DNA of 64,000 nt, taken from positions 62,001-126,000 of the forward strand of contig JALHCK010000008.1 in assembly GCA_022841205.1 (NCBI GenBank), read 5' to 3'. Below are positions 1 to 8,248 of this stretch, piece by piece; positions within the stretch are counted from its first letter, which is position 1, and every line of letters begins with the position of its first letter. The DNA is from Methanomicrobiales archaeon. Its GTDB lineage: Archaea; Halobacteriota; Methanomicrobia; Methanomicrobiales; Methanospirillaceae. The position numbers and the translations under genes were made by a program. The notes beneath the pieces were generated by a model. The model was not told where the DNA came from. It was given only the letters and a program-made list of their open reading frames with translations, and searched no databases.

Positions 1-655
1 CCACCACGTAGCGCAGTGATTTCCTTCCGCCATGGGCTTCCTTGCGCAGCATGGTTATACCCTTTACCGGCAGTTCCATTTTCTCGTTGACATAGAGGAA
101 GAATGCGAGGTTGCTCTGGGTTATAATTCCAGCGAGAGTCCCATCGTTGTTGACAACGACAACGGTATCGTTTCGCTCCCGCATCAGATCGACGATATGG
201 GTCAGCGAATGGTAGCGGGAGATGGTGATCACATCCTCCATTACATCCCCAACCCGTGTCACGATTTTCCCGATGAGGGAGGACCGCATGAGATCTGACT
301 TGGTGACAATTCCGATAATATTACCATTCTCCATCACCGGGACTCCGCTGATGTCGAAATTGATCATCAGTGATGCTATCGCCCTGATGCCGGTATCAGG
401 GGCGACCGTTGCTGGATCCGGGGTCATGAGGACCGAGATAGGTATGGTATCGATCGGCCGGCGTCGCCAGATCGGCTCGGTCTGGCGCATCCTGTAGCCG
501 ATATCCTTTTTGGTGATAATGCCGACAAGTTTTCCATCCTCGATAACCGGCAAACGGGATATACGGTGTTTTAGCATCAGGTTCCGGGCCCGGGCAACAT
601 TCTCTGCAGGCCCGACCACGTAGACCGGTGCACTCATCACATTTGCAGCATTCAT
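1..655 (-). CDS. CBS-domain protein, 3' end cut by the window edge
   Basis: At least 218 residues are visible and the frame runs off the left edge. Three CBS motifs can be read at about residues 1-53, 73-125 and 132-187, with the characteristic RLPVIEDGKLVGIIT, GVPVMENGNIIGIVT and GTLAGIITQSNL endings, and a fourth begins at the edge. CBS pairs bind adenine nucleotides (AMP, ATP, SAM) and usually act as energy or ligand sensors; no catalytic domain is seen. The ATG at 655 lies 6 nt after the stop of the upstream CBS gene and follows an AGGAAGTGAT ribosome binding site, so it is the last visible gene of a four-gene CBS operon. The ligand and target are unknown. Confidence 0.85.
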   Translation of the reverse strand, partial: MNAANVMSAPVYVVGPAENVARARNLMLKHRISRLPVIEDGKLVGIITKKDIGYRMRQTEPIWRRRPIDTIPISVLMTPDPATVAPDTGIRAIASLMINFDISGVPVMENGNIIGIVTKSDLMRSSLIGKIVTRVGDVMEDVITISRYHSLTHIVDLMRERNDTVVVVNNDGTLAGIITQSNLAFFLYVNEKMELPVKGITMLRKEAHGGRKSLRYVV

Positions 656-661
656 CGGCCA

Positions 662-1606
662 TCACTTCCTGGCAAGTGCTCGAACCATGTCAAACTCGGT
701 GACAAGCCCGACAAGCCGTGTCCGTTCGATTACCGGGAGACCACCGACATTGCGGTCAAGCATCTCCCTGGCCGCTTCATTGACGCCCTTTTCAGGTGAG
801 GTCGTAACGAGATTCGAAGAGACGAGGTTTCTCACCGGGAGGCCCATTACTTCCGCCACATCCCCTGTGATCAGCTGGTCGAAGACCTTCCTGGTTCCCA
901 GGTATTTCATGATATCGCTTGTAGTTATGATCCCGTAGAGGACGTCGCCGCTGACTACCGGGAGCCGCCGGAACCGGTAGGTGGTCATATCACGGGTAAC
1001 TTTCCCAATCGGACAATCGGGATCGGTCACGCGGAGCGATGTGATCATGATATCATTGACCGTGAGATTCACCTTCTCGGTTGCAAGCACTTTCATGACA
1101 TCCCGCTCGGTGACTATCCCCACTAATATCCCATCGCTGTCGATGATGGGCATGCCTCCAACCTTTTTGCTCACAATGATCTCAACAGCATCTGCTATGC
1201 TGGCTGTATCGGGGAGCGTGGTCATCTGCTGGGTCATGAGGGTCCGGACCGGCTCATTGATTGCGGCGAGGAGATTTCCTCCATGCCGCACCTGTACGAG
1301 GTTGAACTTGTCTCCGCCGCCCATGAAATTGATAATATCTCCGGCTGTTATGATTCCCCGCAGTTTTCCGCTGCCGGCATCCACCACAGGTAATCTCCTG
1401 AACCCGCAGGATGTCATCTTTTCAACGGCAGCCATGATGGTGCTGGTCGGGGGAACTGAGACTACCTCGCGGGTTGCAAGTGCCATGATGTCCCCTTCGC
1501 GAGGGACGATGTGGGACTTGAACTCGACCGGCCCGCGGTCGAGTTTGCCTGGCATCTTCAGGAGTTTATCCGCCTGCTTGAAATTTCGGTCATTGCTATG
1601 CATCAT
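662..1606 (-). CDS. Four-CBS-domain protein
   Basis: This 314-residue protein is built almost wholly of four CBS motifs (about residues 30-90, 113-165, 180-235 and 250-310), i.e. two Bateman modules. Each ends in the usual LPVV/GIIT-x-x-D pattern (for example FRRLPVVDAGSGKLRGIITAG). There is no kinase, channel or helix-turn-helix domain, so it is probably a stand-alone nucleotide-sensing regulator. It sits between two other CBS genes on the same strand, with a 58-nt gap upstream and 6 nt downstream. The family is expanded in methanogens; the function of this member cannot be told from sequence. Confidence 0.88.
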   Translation of the reverse strand: MMHSNDRNFKQADKLLKMPGKLDRGPVEFKSHIVPREGDIMALATREVVSVPPTSTIMAAVEKMTSCGFRRLPVVDAGSGKLRGIITAGDIINFMGGGDKFNLVQVRHGGNLLAAINEPVRTLMTQQMTTLPDTASIADAVEIIVSKKVGGMPIIDSDGILVGIVTERDVMKVLATEKVNLTVNDIMITSLRVTDPDCPIGKVTRDMTTYRFRRLPVVSGDVLYGIITTSDIMKYLGTRKVFDQLITGDVAEVMGLPVRNLVSSNLVTTSPEKGVNEAAREMLDRNVGGLPVIERTRLVGLVTEFDMVRALARK

Positions 1607-1664
1607 TCAACCTCTGTTCTATTCGTAATCTCCAAAAGCGATTCGTTCGACATACAGGGCACCT

Positions 1665-2408
1665 TCACCCGAGAACCTTGAGGATGTCGTGCCGATCAAT
1701 AATGCCGACGATTTTTTCACCATCGGTGACCGGAAGCCTGCTGATGTCGTGCTTCACCATCAGGGCGGCAGCATCGCCCGTAGAATCATCCGGGGATACG
1801 GTCACGACCGGTGTGGTCATGAATCCTTCGATCGGGATGCTGCTCTCGGATGCGGTGCGCCACCGCCCGTCTTTCAGGAGATCGCGGCGTGAAATCATCC
1901 CAACAAGCCTCCGTTTCTTGACAACCGGAAATGCGGTAAAGCCACTTTCGATAATAAGGTTATGGATTCTCTGTGCGGTATCATCGGTGCTGCAGGTAAT
2001 AACATCTTGTGACATGAAGTCCCTGACCTGCCCCTGTAGTTGATTGGTGGTGATGGCCACCGGAAAGAGTTCGGATAAGAGAACGCCACCAAGGATGATA
2101 TTCTGCTCATCCACCACCGGTACACTGTCGGTTGCGTTAATCCGGATGGCCGCCAGCACGTTATCTACTGTATCATCGGGATATACCGGGGTGATTTCTT
2201 TTACATATCCCTTGATGGTGACATTTGACTTAGTTGCGGTCACCCGGAGCACATCGGTTATATCGATATACCCCAGCAGCTTTCGCTGACCATCATGGAC
2301 ATACAGTTCGCGATAAATATCCTCCCGCATGATCTTCCTTGCCTTGGTGACCAGATCATCATTGTTCAGAAGGGGGACATCAACCAGGAAATCCGATGCG
2401 GTTTTCAT
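1665..2408 (-). CDS. Four-CBS-domain protein
   Basis: 247 residues with four CBS repeats (about 7-58, 68-125, 127-180 and 192-247). The last ends SRLPVTDGEKIVGIIDRHDI. The start ATG overlaps the stop of the upstream CBS-zinc-ribbon gene in an ATGA arrangement, which implies translational coupling. The whole chain is used by the CBS repeats, so it is likely a ligand sensor that acts by binding a partner. No enzyme domain is visible. Confidence 0.88.
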   Translation of the reverse strand: MKTASDFLVDVPLLNNDDLVTKARKIMREDIYRELYVHDGQRKLLGYIDITDVLRVTATKSNVTIKGYVKEITPVYPDDTVDNVLAAIRINATDSVPVVDEQNIILGGVLLSELFPVAITTNQLQGQVRDFMSQDVITCSTDDTAQRIHNLIIESGFTAFPVVKKRRLVGMISRRDLLKDGRWRTASESSIPIEGFMTTPVVTVSPDDSTGDAAALMVKHDISRLPVTDGEKIVGIIDRHDILKVLG

Positions 2409-2971
2409 TGAAGGAAATCCTCCTCCCGGCAGGAAGGGCAGAGCATCACGTTATCGATACGGCGCAGATCATCTGACATCGTGCCGCACCTGCTGCACAT
2501 ACCCACCTCGACGTCCTCCATCCTGTTGATCTCGATAAGGTCGGTCATGAGCTCATTTATCTCGGTTGACACTGTAAGGGTGTCGCGCACCGTCACTATC
2601 CCGATGACCCGGTTTTTTTCGTCGACCACAGGAAGGCGGCGCACATGGTTCCTGATCATCATGTGGGCAGCATCCCGCACGGTCTTATCCGATCCAACGG
2701 TAATGAGGGGGGTACTCATCACTTCGCTGACCCTGACGGTACCAGGTTTTTTATCTTTCGCCACCACCTTGCAGTTGAAGTCCTCCTCAGTCACTATGCC
2801 AATGGGAAGGTTGTCCTGCAGCACAATGCAGCTTCCCACTTCATCCCGGCACATTGCCCGTGCGGCCTGCGCCACTGATTCCTCGATCTGGATGGTGGTA
2901 GGGTTCCTCCGCATCACCTCCTTCAGCGGCACCCGCGTTTCGAACCGAATCGGATTTGTTGAATTTTTCAC
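2405..2971 (-). CDS. CBS-pair protein with C-terminal zinc ribbon
   Basis: 188 residues. Two CBS motifs occupy about residues 17-67 and 78-130 (GSCIVLQDNLPIGIVTEEDF and RRLPVVDEKNRVIGIVTVRD). A C-terminal ribbon has two CxxC knuckles, CSRC and CPSC, near residues 158-180. CBS plus zinc ribbon is a recurrent archaeal architecture, thought to join nucleotide sensing to nucleic-acid or protein binding. It is the first gene of the CBS operon. Upstream lie AT-rich TATA-like stretches (3036-3064) and a GCAGTA-N5-TACTGC inverted repeat (3012-3028). Confidence 0.87.
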   Translation of the reverse strand: MKNSTNPIRFETRVPLKEVMRRNPTTIQIEESVAQAARAMCRDEVGSCIVLQDNLPIGIVTEEDFNCKVVAKDKKPGTVRVSEVMSTPLITVGSDKTVRDAAHMMIRNHVRRLPVVDEKNRVIGIVTVRDTLTVSTEINELMTDLIEINRMEDVEVGMCSRCGTMSDDLRRIDNVMLCPSCREEDFLQ

Positions 2972-3010
2972 TCAATCACCCCTCAGGAACGTTCATGAAA
3001 GAATGGTAAT

Positions 3011-3028
3011 CGCAGTAACCACTACTGC
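3011..3028. promoter_or_regulatory. Candidate operator: inverted repeat between CBS operon and arvA
   Basis: GCAGTA (3012-3017) and TACTGC (3023-3028) are perfect inverted arms around ACCAC. The 15-mer CGCAGTAACCACTAC at 3011-3025 recurs exactly at 22589-22603, next to the minD TATA box. It lies about 40 nt upstream of the first CBS gene, with TATA-like sequences at 3036-3064. This fits a transcription-factor site between divergent genes. The identity of the factor is unknown. Confidence 0.45.
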
Positions 3029-3191
3029 AAGCCATCATTATTAAAATAATCTGTCTATATAATACCTCCTTCACCTGTTCTCGCCCGGGCGACATACAAA
3101 ACCTAATAATGCCTCTTTCCAAAAGGGTATATGGAAAGAACGGGGAAACCGGGATGAGCTCCGGAATATTCATCCGCTTTCAGGGGAAGGT

Positions 3192-3833
3192 ATGAATATT
3201 TTTGTCCAGGCAAAAAGCCGCGTCTCGAGATTTCTGGCAGCATTCTTCCGGAAACGGCGCACGCGTATCGGGATTTACGGACCGCCGAACGCGGGGAAGA
3301 CGACCCTTGCCAACCGGATTGCCCGGGACTGGACAGGCGAGGCAGTCGGGCCGGTGAGCGAGATTCCCCACGAAACCCGGCGGGCAATGCGCAAGCAGGA
3401 TGTCACCATCACCGGCAACAACGGGAGCAGCATCACGATCGATATTGTTGATACCCCTGGGGTTACGACCAAGATCGATTACAAGGAGTTCCTTGAATAT
3501 GGTGTCGGGAAGGATGAGGCTGTGCTCCGGGCACGCGAAGCAACCGAGGGAGTTGCTGAGGCGATGCACTGGTTGCGGGAAGATATCGACGGGGTTATCT
3601 ACATGCTTGACAGTACGGAAGATCCGTTCCTGCAGGTCAACATCATGATGATCGGTATCATCGAGAGCAGGAAACTGCCTGTAATCATTGCCGCAAACAA
3701 GATCGATCTCCCTGATGCCACACCGCAAAGGATCAGGAGCGCATTTCCCCAGCACCCGGTCATCTCCATTTCGTGCACGGACGGAAAGAATATCGAAGAA
3801 CTGTATGAACAGATGGTATACCATTTCGGGTGA
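3192..3833 (+). CDS. arvA: Era-like small GTPase, ArvA/OapA type
   Basis: 213 residues. The G1 P-loop GPPNAGKTTLA is at about residues 32-42, the G3 DTPG follows IDIVDTPGVTT, and the G4 NKID is in IIAANKIDLPDA. G5 is probably SISCTDGKN. A basic, hydrophobic N-terminus (VSRFLAAFFRKRRTR) may contact membrane. It is followed within 3 nt by a DUF2073 gene and then a zinc-ribbon gene. In haloarchaea that trio is named OapABC/ArvABC, and the GTPase ArvA is needed for extracellular vesicle formation. The assignment rests on gene order and family resemblance; the role in a methanogen is inference. Confidence 0.82.
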   Translation: MNIFVQAKSRVSRFLAAFFRKRRTRIGIYGPPNAGKTTLANRIARDWTGEAVGPVSEIPHETRRAMRKQDVTITGNNGSSITIDIVDTPGVTTKIDYKEFLEYGVGKDEAVLRAREATEGVAEAMHWLREDIDGVIYMLDSTEDPFLQVNIMMIGIIESRKLPVIIAANKIDLPDATPQRIRSAFPQHPVISISCTDGKNIEELYEQMVYHFG

Positions 3834-3836
3834 CTC

Positions 3837-4202
3837 ATGCAGCAGGGTGTCCAGATAGATCTTATATCCGAAGAACGGCTCTCCGCACTGACCTCTATGG
3901 AAAAGATACACATGATCCTCGATAATGTCAGGGAAGGGACGATCGTGATTCTCGAAAAAGGGCTTGACCCTGAAGAGCAGAGCAAACTGATCGAGATGAC
4001 CATGCACGAAATTCTCCCGGACGGATTCAATGGGATCGAGATCGAAAGCTATCCATCCCGGGATCATGCACCGGGGTTCCTGCAGCGGCTCCTGGGCAGA
4101 AGCGTGCCGGAATCCCGCCTAACGGTCATAGGACCGGCAAACCAGCTGCGGATGATACGGAAAGACAAAGATATTATCAGCGCCTGGGTCTCATCACGGT
4201 GA
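3837..4202 (+). CDS. arvB: DUF2073 protein, OapB/ArvB family
   Basis: 121 residues, soluble, rich in charged residues (SMEKIHMILDNVREGTIVIL near residues 21-40). It matches the archaeal DUF2073 family, which is almost always encoded directly after the Era-like GTPase, as here with a 3-nt gap, and is called OapB/ArvB. It probably partners or regulates the GTPase. No transmembrane segment or catalytic motif is seen. Confidence 0.8.
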   Translation: MQQGVQIDLISEERLSALTSMEKIHMILDNVREGTIVILEKGLDPEEQSKLIEMTMHEILPDGFNGIEIESYPSRDHAPGFLQRLLGRSVPESRLTVIGPANQLRMIRKDKDIISAWVSSR

Positions 4203-4206
4203 GGAA

Positions 4207-4572
4207 ATGGTCCATATCTGCGCAGGGTGTGGAAAAGTGTACCCTGACTCATCCGAGGAGATCCTGAAAGGCTGTTCCTGTGGCGGAAAAAAATTCTATT
4301 TCGAGCGGCCGGAAGCACGGAAAAAGCGCGCTCTTCCGGATACGCCTGCACCCGAACCGGCACCTGTTTCTGTAAAAGAGACGAATGACAGGGGAGACCG
4401 GTTTGATCGCGTGGAAAGCATCAGGATCATCGCTCCGGGAACCTACGAGCTGAATATCGAGAAGATGGCCGAGACCGATGAACGGGTTGTCGGCCTTGGC
4501 ATTGAAGGAAGTTATGCCCTCGACCTCCTCTCCATGGCTGGTGCAAAGAAAGGAAAAAAGGGGAAACGGTAG
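4207..4572 (+). CDS. arvC: Zinc-ribbon protein, OapC/ArvC family
   Basis: 121 residues. The N-terminal ribbon has CAGC and CSCGG knuckles (residues about 4-25), then a flexible Pro/Ala/Glu linker. The C-terminal part (GTYELNIEKMAETDERVVGL) is followed by a basic GKKGKKGKR tail. This is the DUF2072 zinc-ribbon family that ends the ArvABC/OapABC operon. The start lies 4 nt after the DUF2073 stop, after a GGTGAGGAA ribosome binding site. The molecular role is unknown. Confidence 0.8.
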   Translation: MVHICAGCGKVYPDSSEEILKGCSCGGKKFYFERPEARKKRALPDTPAPEPAPVSVKETNDRGDRFDRVESIRIIAPGTYELNIEKMAETDERVVGLGIEGSYALDLLSMAGAKKGKKGKR

Positions 4573-4576
4573 GGGG

Positions 4577-4591
4577 CCCTGGGGACCAGGG
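4577..4591. terminator. Hairpin between convergent arvC and aIF1 genes
   Basis: CCCTGG-GGA-CCAGGG is a perfect 6-bp stem with a 3-nt loop, placed 4 nt after the arvC stop and 16 nt before the end of the opposing aIF1 gene. There is only a short T-run nearby, so termination is likely but not certain. Confidence 0.4.
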
Positions 4592-4606
4592 TGACCGTGT
4601 ACCAAT

Positions 4607-4912
4607 TCAATTGATATTTTCCACGCTATACCCTTTCTTTGTGAGGAGATCTTTAACCCGGTCCTTATGGTTGCCCTGAAGCTCGATTGAGTTTCCTTTG
4701 ACTGTTCCCCCGCAGGCAAGTTTTCCTTTCATGTATTTTGAAAGATCTTCGAGATCGATATCTGTGGGGTCGAGGCCCTCTATGACCGTGACCTCTTTGC
4801 CATACCGGCGCTTGTTGACCTTAACATTGATGCGTTGCTGCTCTTTTGCCACTTCTTCACAGATACAAAGTTCCTTAGGCAGTCCACACGTCGGACAAAT
4901 CCCACCATTCAT
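4607..4912 (-). CDS. Translation initiation factor aIF1 (SUI1)
   Basis: 101 residues, normal for archaeal aIF1/eIF1. It binds the small ribosomal subunit and enforces correct start-codon selection. The SUI1 fold is seen in RYGKEVTVIEGLD, KGKLACGGTVKGNSIELQG and the C-terminal VKDLLTKKGY. An N-terminal CPTCGLPKELCIC motif is the zinc-binding extension common in archaeal members. A TATA box at 4936-4945 puts the transcript start a few bases from the ATG, so the mRNA is nearly leaderless. Confidence 0.93.
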   Translation of the reverse strand: MNGGICPTCGLPKELCICEEVAKEQQRINVKVNKRRYGKEVTVIEGLDPTDIDLEDLSKYMKGKLACGGTVKGNSIELQGNHKDRVKDLLTKKGYSVENIN

Positions 4913-4935
4913 TACAAAGTACGTTCAAGTTCTGT

Positions 4936-4945
4936 TTATATATTT
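4936..4945 (-). promoter_or_regulatory. TATA box of the aIF1 gene
   Basis: On the minus strand the sequence is AAATATATAAAC. Its centre lies about 28 nt upstream of the aIF1 start codon, the usual TATA-to-start distance, so the leader would be only a few nucleotides. Confidence 0.55.
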
Positions 4946-5026
4946 GTTGGCATCCTCATAGCGGTTTGGTGAGGGTTTCTTGCCTTAAATGCGATGAGCA
5001 CTGGAATAAGCCGCCCGGAAGCCCAT

Positions 5027-6679
5027 TCACCCTGCAAAACTGTCGACCCGGCAGGTATCGCATCCCCGTGACAGGACCTGGTCAGTCCGGCTATTATAAC
5101 GGTACACCGTTATCCCCTTGCACCCGAGTTCGCGGGCAAGGAGGAATGTGCGGGAAATATCGTCAGTTGTCGCATCTTCAGGGAGGTTAACGGTTTTCGA
5201 GACTGCATTGTCGATATATCTCTGGACATGGGCCTGCATTCGGACGTGGAACTCCGGTTCAATCTCTGCGGCAGTGCGTAGGAGTTCCCTGGTATCATCA
5301 CCGACCGGAAGATGCTGCACGCTCCCGGTCCGCAGGATCTCCTCGATCATCGAATGGCCTCCCGGAAGAGGTGCTATCAGCCGCTCAACCGAGGGATGTA
5401 CAGAACTGATTATCTGCCCGTTTATACTGCGGGTCGGGGCCAGGGAGAACAAGGGCTCGATCCCACTGCTCGTGCCGGCAATGATATGGAGCGATCCGGT
5501 AGGTGCAATTGTAGTGACAGTGGCATTCCGCATTGGCCCGGCCCATGTGGAAAGACCGATTTCTGGAAACGATCCGTTTTTTTCGGCAAGCTCCCGGGAA
5601 GCGGCATGGGCTTCGTCCTGGAGGAAACGCATCACTGCACCTGTTGTGGATAATCCTTCTCCAGACTGGTAGGGGATTTCCAGAAGGATGAGTGCATCGG
5701 CAAGCCCCATCACTCCGAGCCCGATCTTGCGGGTGCGGAGGGTCGCTTCCCGAATTTCAGGGACCGGATAGGCGTTGATATCGATGACCCGGTCCAGAAA
5801 ACGGACAGCCCTTCCGATCACTTCGGAAAGTAATCCGTAATCGATACCATCCCGGGAGAGACATGCCGCGAGGTTAATGCTCCCGAGGTTACAGGATTCG
5901 TAGGGCAGGAGCGGCTGTTCACCGCAGGGGTTGGTCGCCTCGATTGATCCCAGTCCCGGCATTGTATTCGTCTCGTTGATCCGGTCAAGAAAAAGTATCC
6001 CCGGGTCTCCGCACTGCCAGGCTGCAACCGTGAGATCCTTCCAGATAGCCCGTGCAGGGACGGAAGCCCACACTGCCCCATCGCGGGGATTTACCAGATC
6101 GTAATCGCTGTCCCTGGAAAGCGCAGAGAAAAACGTTCCATCGAAGCCTACCGAGAGGTTGAAGTTCTGGAGCCCGCCCTCCTGCTTGGCATGAATGAAT
6201 GCGATGATGTCGGGATGTGAGCTGGCCAGCACCCCCATATTTGCACCCCTGCGTTTTCCGCCCTGCTTGAGGGCGCTCGTTGCTTCATCAAAGACACGGA
6301 TGAAGGGGATTGGTCCGCTTGCAACCCCTGCAGTATTACCGACGCAATCTCCGGCCGGCCTGATATGCGAGAACGAGAACCCCGTTCCACCCCCGCTCTT
6401 GTGGATGAGCGCCATGTGGTTGAGTGCACGGAAGATGCTCTCGATCGAATCACCTACCGGCAGCACGAAGCAGGCAGACAGCTGTGCCCCGCCGCCGCCC
6501 GCGTTCATCAGGGTTGGTGAATTGGGTAGGAAGCGGAGATCGTCCATCAACCTGAAGAAGTGCTCCTCTTCGATGGTCCCTACCGCCCGGGCCACTCTCC
6601 GGAACATTGCCCGGGGAGTTTCCCCTGGTAAGAGATACCTGCCCCTCAGGAGGATGTGTCCGGCCCTTGTAAGCCCCAT
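5027..6679 (-). CDS. nrdJ: Adenosylcobalamin-dependent (class II) ribonucleotide reductase
   Basis: 550 residues. It reduces ribonucleotides to deoxyribonucleotides with a B12-derived thiyl radical. Visible motifs are NSPTLMNAG (52-60), the first redox Cys at 70 (SACFVLP), the radical-site NPCGE (250-254) and the second redox Cys in ESCNLGS (about 263). A PTGSLHIIAGTSSGIEP phosphate-binding stretch follows. The C-terminus has a CDTC swivel-type pair. There is no ATP-cone and no beta subunit gene nearby, as expected for a compact class II enzyme. The next gene, divergent, makes cobyric acid for the same cofactor; the intergenic AT-rich tract (6687-6699) probably serves at least cobQ. Confidence 0.93.
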   Translation of the reverse strand: MGLTRAGHILLRGRYLLPGETPRAMFRRVARAVGTIEEEHFFRLMDDLRFLPNSPTLMNAGGGGAQLSACFVLPVGDSIESIFRALNHMALIHKSGGGTGFSFSHIRPAGDCVGNTAGVASGPIPFIRVFDEATSALKQGGKRRGANMGVLASSHPDIIAFIHAKQEGGLQNFNLSVGFDGTFFSALSRDSDYDLVNPRDGAVWASVPARAIWKDLTVAAWQCGDPGILFLDRINETNTMPGLGSIEATNPCGEQPLLPYESCNLGSINLAACLSRDGIDYGLLSEVIGRAVRFLDRVIDINAYPVPEIREATLRTRKIGLGVMGLADALILLEIPYQSGEGLSTTGAVMRFLQDEAHAASRELAEKNGSFPEIGLSTWAGPMRNATVTTIAPTGSLHIIAGTSSGIEPLFSLAPTRSINGQIISSVHPSVERLIAPLPGGHSMIEEILRTGSVQHLPVGDDTRELLRTAAEIEPEFHVRMQAHVQRYIDNAVSKTVNLPEDATTDDISRTFLLARELGCKGITVYRYNSRTDQVLSRGCDTCRVDSFAG

Positions 6680-6687
6680 AAAATGCT

Positions 6688-6699
6688 AAAGGGAATGCT
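6688..6699 (+). promoter_or_regulatory. TATA-like element upstream of cobQ
   Basis: TTTTATTTAAAC lies about 40 nt before the cobQ ATG, giving a predicted transcript start near 6720. It falls in the 56-nt gap between the divergent nrdJ and cobQ genes. Confidence 0.45.
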
Positions 6700-6735
6700 T
6701 TTTATTTAAACTCCGCGCTAATCTATCACCAGGAA

Positions 6736-8181
6736 ATGTCCGTTTTTGTTCTCGGCACCGCATCGCATGTCGGGAAGAGCACGGTGGTTGCAGCGTTGTG
6801 CCGGGTGCTATCCAACCGGGGGATCACAGCAGCACCGTTCAAGGCCCAGAACATGAGCCTGAACTCATTTGTCACGCAGGATGGTGCGGAAATCGGGATC
6901 GCCCAGGCTGAACAGGCATCTGCCGCCCGCCTCGAACCGGAAGCGGATATGAACCCGATCCTCCTCAAGCCCACAGGTGAGCGGGTTTCCCAGGTGGTGC
7001 TTATGGGTCGGCCTTACCGCGACATCCCCATATTGGACTATTACCAGGAGACGGAGGTGCTGCTCTCCCATGCTGTCCGGGCTGCGGAACGCCTCATGAA
7101 CCGTTACGGACATATCGTTGCTGAAGGGGCCGGCGGGGCAGCAGAAATCAACCTGTATGACCGCGATATTGCCAACATAAGGATCGAGCGGGAACTGGGG
7201 CTTCCCATCATCCTGGTTGCCGATATCGAACGGGGCGGGGTCTTTGCACAGGTCTATGGAACCCTGGAGCTCCTCCCTCCGGATATCAGGCCGCTGGTCA
7301 TGGGAATTATCATCAACAAATTCCGTGGTGATCCCGCTCTCTTTGAGGACGGCATCCGGATCATCGAGGATCTGTGCGGTGTTCCGGTGCTTGGGGTGAT
7401 ACCCTTCATCTCACTGCCGCTTCCCAGCGAAGACTCGCTCTCTATTGAGGATAAGAAAGCATGCGACCATCCGATAAGGATCGCGGTCATCCGGCTCCCC
7501 CAGATCTCGAACTTCACCGATTTTGAATCCCTGGAACGATCGGCGATGGTGGTATATGTCAGGCCCGGGCTCCCCCTTGCCGGGTACGACTGCATTATCA
7601 TTCCGGGAACCATGAACACGGTGGATGATCTTCGGATTGTGAACGAGAGCGGATGTGCTGCTGAGATCCATGCAGCGCGGGAACGGGGAGTCCCCATTAT
7701 TGGGATCTGCGGAGGTTACCAGATGCTCGGCCTGGAGGTGATTGATGAAGGTGTTGAACCGTCATATGTCCACTACGAGGGGCTCGGCCTGCTCCGCACA
7801 GTCACCCGCATCTCGAAATATGAAAAGACAACCGAAAGGGTAACACGGACTGCGTCGGCTGTCGGCCCTATTCTGCCTTCAGTCGGAACGGTCAAGGGAT
7901 ACGAGATCCAAGCGGACAAGACCGAACGGACCGGAGACGATGAGGCATTTTACGGTGAGGGGACCGTCTCACAAGATGGCCTGGTGATCGGCACATATCT
8001 TCATGGACTTTTCGAAAACTCCTCGGCAGCGAATGCCCTCCTCTCCTTTTTGTACGCACAAAAAGGTCTTGAGTATGTCCCAACCGATGAAAAGACCTGG
8101 CATGATCCCTATGAACATCTGGCGGCCGGGATCGAGCGCTACGTAAAGCTTGATCCTATCCTCACCCTCTTTGAAACGTAA
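6736..8181 (+). CDS. cobQ: Cobyric acid synthase
   Basis: 481 residues. It amidates side chains b, d, e and g of adenosylcobyrinic a,c-diamide, using glutamine and ATP, in B12 biosynthesis. The N-terminal dethiobiotin-synthetase-like domain begins with GTASHVGKSTVVAALCR and has the family-specific FKAQNMSLNS. The C-terminal class I glutamine amidotransferase has its nucleophile in GICGGYQMLG (about residue 322) and the catalytic His in YLHGLFEN. Length is normal. It is divergent from the B12-dependent nrdJ; corrinoids also serve methyltransfer in methanogens. Confidence 0.95.
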   Translation: MSVFVLGTASHVGKSTVVAALCRVLSNRGITAAPFKAQNMSLNSFVTQDGAEIGIAQAEQASAARLEPEADMNPILLKPTGERVSQVVLMGRPYRDIPILDYYQETEVLLSHAVRAAERLMNRYGHIVAEGAGGAAEINLYDRDIANIRIERELGLPIILVADIERGGVFAQVYGTLELLPPDIRPLVMGIIINKFRGDPALFEDGIRIIEDLCGVPVLGVIPFISLPLPSEDSLSIEDKKACDHPIRIAVIRLPQISNFTDFESLERSAMVVYVRPGLPLAGYDCIIIPGTMNTVDDLRIVNESGCAAEIHAARERGVPIIGICGGYQMLGLEVIDEGVEPSYVHYEGLGLLRTVTRISKYEKTTERVTRTASAVGPILPSVGTVKGYEIQADKTERTGDDEAFYGEGTVSQDGLVIGTYLHGLFENSSAANALLSFLYAQKGLEYVPTDEKTWHDPYEHLAAGIERYVKLDPILTLFET

Positions 8182-8248
8182 AAGAAGTGGGTATTTTTAG
8201 GTGAGGACGCCCATGAGTTCGTGAGAACATGGTACTGGGGAGGTGCAT

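Noticed and set aside
981..1628. Open plus-strand frame over the CBS genes
   Set aside because: It is antisense to a clear CBS protein; composition (Ser/Thr/Arg-rich) is typical of a shadow.
3180..4067. Long minus-strand frame over the GTPase and DUF2073 genes
   Set aside because: The plus strand has GTPase motifs and spaced starts; the minus frame has no family features.
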